The notes under the pieces were generated by a model, which made no database searches, was not told where the DNA came from, and worked only from the letters and a program-made list of their open reading frames with translations. A DNA stretch of 64,000 bases from Paenibacillus sp. HWE-109 (GTDB taxonomy: Bacteria; Bacillota; Bacilli; Paenibacillales; NBRC-103111). The stretch covers positions 4,526,001 through 4,590,000 of the forward strand of contig NZ_CP091881.1 of NCBI RefSeq assembly GCF_022163125.1. Reading direction: 5' to 3'. Made by a program: the position numbers and the translations under genes. Numbering within the stretch: the stretch's first letter is position 1; the number at the start of each line of letters is the position of its first letter. This document shows positions 62,738 to 64,000 of the stretch, in pieces.

Positions 62738-63646
62738 CTAAATGTTAGTTATTTCTTCAAACGAGGGCATTCCAGCTTGTGCCCCAAATCTAGTCACAGA
62801 CGTTGAAGCGACTTTAACCGCAAATTCTACTGAATCCATCATTGTTTCACCACTTGCATAAGCTACGCTAAATCCAGCATTAAAAGCGTCCCCAGCCCCA
62901 GTCGTATCAACGACTTGCACAATGGGTGCTTTCACAGTATGTAAGGAATTGTTACGTATAAAGGAGCTACCTTCCTTGCCTCGAGTAATAATAAGCTCCG
63001 CATTATATTCCTTATTCCAGAGAATCATCCTTTGCTGGAGATCAACGTTACGATCACAGAGACCTTCACTTAACAGGTCAAACTCTATTTCGTTAGGAGT
63101 AATAAAATCAGCATATTGCAAAATGTCTCTCGAGAGCTTTTGGGCAGGTGCTGGATTTAAAACAACAGGAACACCGGAAGCATGAGCAATTTGCATTGCT
63201 CGTTTAACGGAAGCAAGGGGAATTTCCAGTTGAACCAATAAAAGATCTGCTTTGCCTATTAGTTGCTCATAGTCATCCACCCATTCAGGTGTACATTGCT
63301 CATTGGCTCCTGCTACGATCACAATACAGTTATCCTCAGAGGTGTGGAGAACATTAGCCACCCCTGTAGGTACATTAAGTACCTGCTTAATCTTGTCTGT
63401 TAAGATCCCCTCAGCCTTCAAGCCATCTAAAATTTGGGCACCAAATCCATCTTTTCCAACAGCTCCAATCAAGGTAACCTTTGCACCAAGTCGCGCGCAT
63501 CCTACTGCCTGGTTTGCCCCCTTTCCTCCGGAAATTGTATGAAATGTTGAACCCGGTATTGTTTCACCCATTATTGGCATTCGATGCATTGAGACAACAA
63601 GGTCCATATTTAAACTACCGACAACGACTATATGAGGTTGTTTCAC
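62738..63646 (-). CDS. rbsK: Ribokinase
   Basis: 302 residues of the PfkB family: VVVGSLNMDLVVSMHRMP, GGKGANQAVGCARLGA, and DTTGAGDAFNAGFSVA with the catalytic Asp in GAGD. The start is GTG 63646, 5 nt after AAGGAA. It phosphorylates ribose at O5. First gene of the operon with the nucleoside hydrolase. Another PfkB sugar kinase substrate (for example deoxyribose) is possible. Confidence 0.9.
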   Translation of the reverse strand: MKQPHIVVVGSLNMDLVVSMHRMPIMGETIPGSTFHTISGGKGANQAVGCARLGAKVTLIGAVGKDGFGAQILDGLKAEGILTDKIKQVLNVPTGVANVLHTSEDNCIVIVAGANEQCTPEWVDDYEQLIGKADLLLVQLEIPLASVKRAMQIAHASGVPVVLNPAPAQKLSRDILQYADFITPNEIEFDLLSEGLCDRNVDLQQRMILWNKEYNAELIITRGKEGSSFIRNNSLHTVKAPIVQVVDTTGAGDAFNAGFSVAYASGETMMDSVEFAVKVASTSVTRFGAQAGMPSFEEITNI

Positions 63647-63710
63647 AGTTATTCCTTCCCTTCGACAATGTAAATCCCAACAGCATTGAAATCCCCATTC
63701 ATTTATTATA

Positions 63711-63818
63711 CGATTTGGATATTAACAGTATCTAATCTCCAACCCATATATTAATATAGCTAAAAATACCAATGATTAATTCTATAATTCGGCTAACTTT
63801 TTATATGATTTGGCTATT
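63711..63818. promoter_or_regulatory. Possible operator half-sites between rbsK and AraC genes
   Basis: CGATTTGGATATT (63711-63723) and TGATTTGGCTATT (63806-63818) form an imperfect direct repeat (11 of 13 identical) in the divergent promoter region. The arrangement suits an AraC-type regulator with DNA looping, but it is only a pattern match. Confidence 0.3.
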
Positions 63819-63842
63819 TTCACAACATAAGGGGGGCAAAGA

Positions 63843-64000
63843 ATGATAAGTAACCTTGACTTTTTTTATCATACTAAACGGCTTGCTGAAACTTATATTG
63901 CCATGCATCAACATACTTGTTATGAATTAGTTTATTACCAATCTGGCACAGGCACGACACGCCTAGCGGATATCGACTATCGGTACGATCCACACGCATT
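63843..64000 (+). CDS. AraC-family regulator, N-terminal part (cut by window edge)
   Basis: The frame from ATG 63843 (MISNLDFFYHTKRLAET) runs off the right edge after 52 codons. AAGGGGGG precedes it. The sequence MHQHTCYELVYYQSGTGTTRL is the cupin-like sensor opening of AraC regulators (H-x-H ... YELVYY.SG). The DNA-binding domain lies outside. It is divergent from rbsK and likely regulates that operon. Confidence 0.8.
   Translation, partial: MISNLDFFYHTKRLAETYIAMHQHTCYELVYYQSGTGTTRLADIDYRYDPHA

Noticed and set aside
1..64000. tRNA, rRNA, phage or transposase genes
   Set aside because: I saw no cloverleaf, rRNA-like segment, integrase or transposase motif anywhere in the window.

Overview
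The window looks like a chromosome segment of a spore-forming, low-to-mid-GC Gram-positive bacterium of the Paenibacillaceae, most likely Paenibacillus or a close relative. The main reasons are several YesM/YesN-type two-component pairs, CUT1 sugar ABC importers without an ATPase gene, many secreted modular glycoside hydrolases, a spore germination receptor operon (GerA-GerC-GerB plus a small membrane subunit), a Bacillus-type spore transglutaminase (Tgl), and strong AGGAGG ribosome binding sites. I see no rRNA, tRNA, CRISPR array, prophage or intact insertion sequence.

Layout. 1-5.75 kb: end of a secreted golvesin-like protein gene, a YesM/YesN pair, a LamG-type lectin-fold protein and a divergent AraC regulator. 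5.73-6.7 kb: two kinds of tandem repeat (a 42-bp unit that starts inside the AraC gene, then a ~139-bp unit with a hairpin and G-rich runs). 6.7-12.6 kb: a 1960-residue secreted glycoside hydrolase with many accessory modules. 12.6-13.7 kb: non-coding DNA with a long dispersed repeat. 13.7-25.2 kb: a secreted propeller-like protein, then a sugar-utilisation locus (AraC, acetyltransferase, Gfo/Idh/MocA oxidoreductase, metallophosphoesterase, two permeases, binding protein, response regulator, histidine kinase). 25.3-28.1 kb: tgl with a His/Gln-rich protein, then a cysteine-desulfidase family enzyme. 28.2-32.8 kb: a large lipoprotein glycosidase-like protein and a divergent OmpR-type two-component system. 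32.9-36.9 kb: ger operon. 37-48.4 kb: small spore-former genes, a secreted GH8 enzyme, a second sugar ABC importer with its own YesM/YesN pair, and a divergent intracellular GH20 hexosaminidase. 48.4-51.3 kb: another dispersed-repeat copy and an AT-rich block with an ABC-F antibiotic-resistance-type gene behind a transcription attenuator, plus a YozG/DUF2975 pair. 51.5-55.9 kb: a ketone-body/butyrate operon (thiolase, CoA-transferase A and B, 3-hydroxybutyrate dehydrogenase) and a divergent LysR regulator. 56-60.8 kb: small unrelated genes. 60.8-61.8 kb: a decayed nickel/peptide-type ABC transporter operon. 61.8-64 kb: nucleoside hydrolase plus ribokinase and a divergent AraC gene cut by the window edge.

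Working together. The two ABC loci each have the usual Paenibacillus design: the membrane kinase senses sugar at the cell surface, the YesN-type regulator activates the binding-protein and permease genes, and linked hydrolases supply or process the imported oligosaccharides. The ATPase (MsmX-like) is presumably encoded elsewhere. The most unusual signals are the ABC-F leader attenuator, the tgl/His-Gln-rich pair, the repeat arrays at 5.7-6.6 kb, and the dispersed repeat family shared by three intergenic regions. I do not see a clearly new defence or mobile system.
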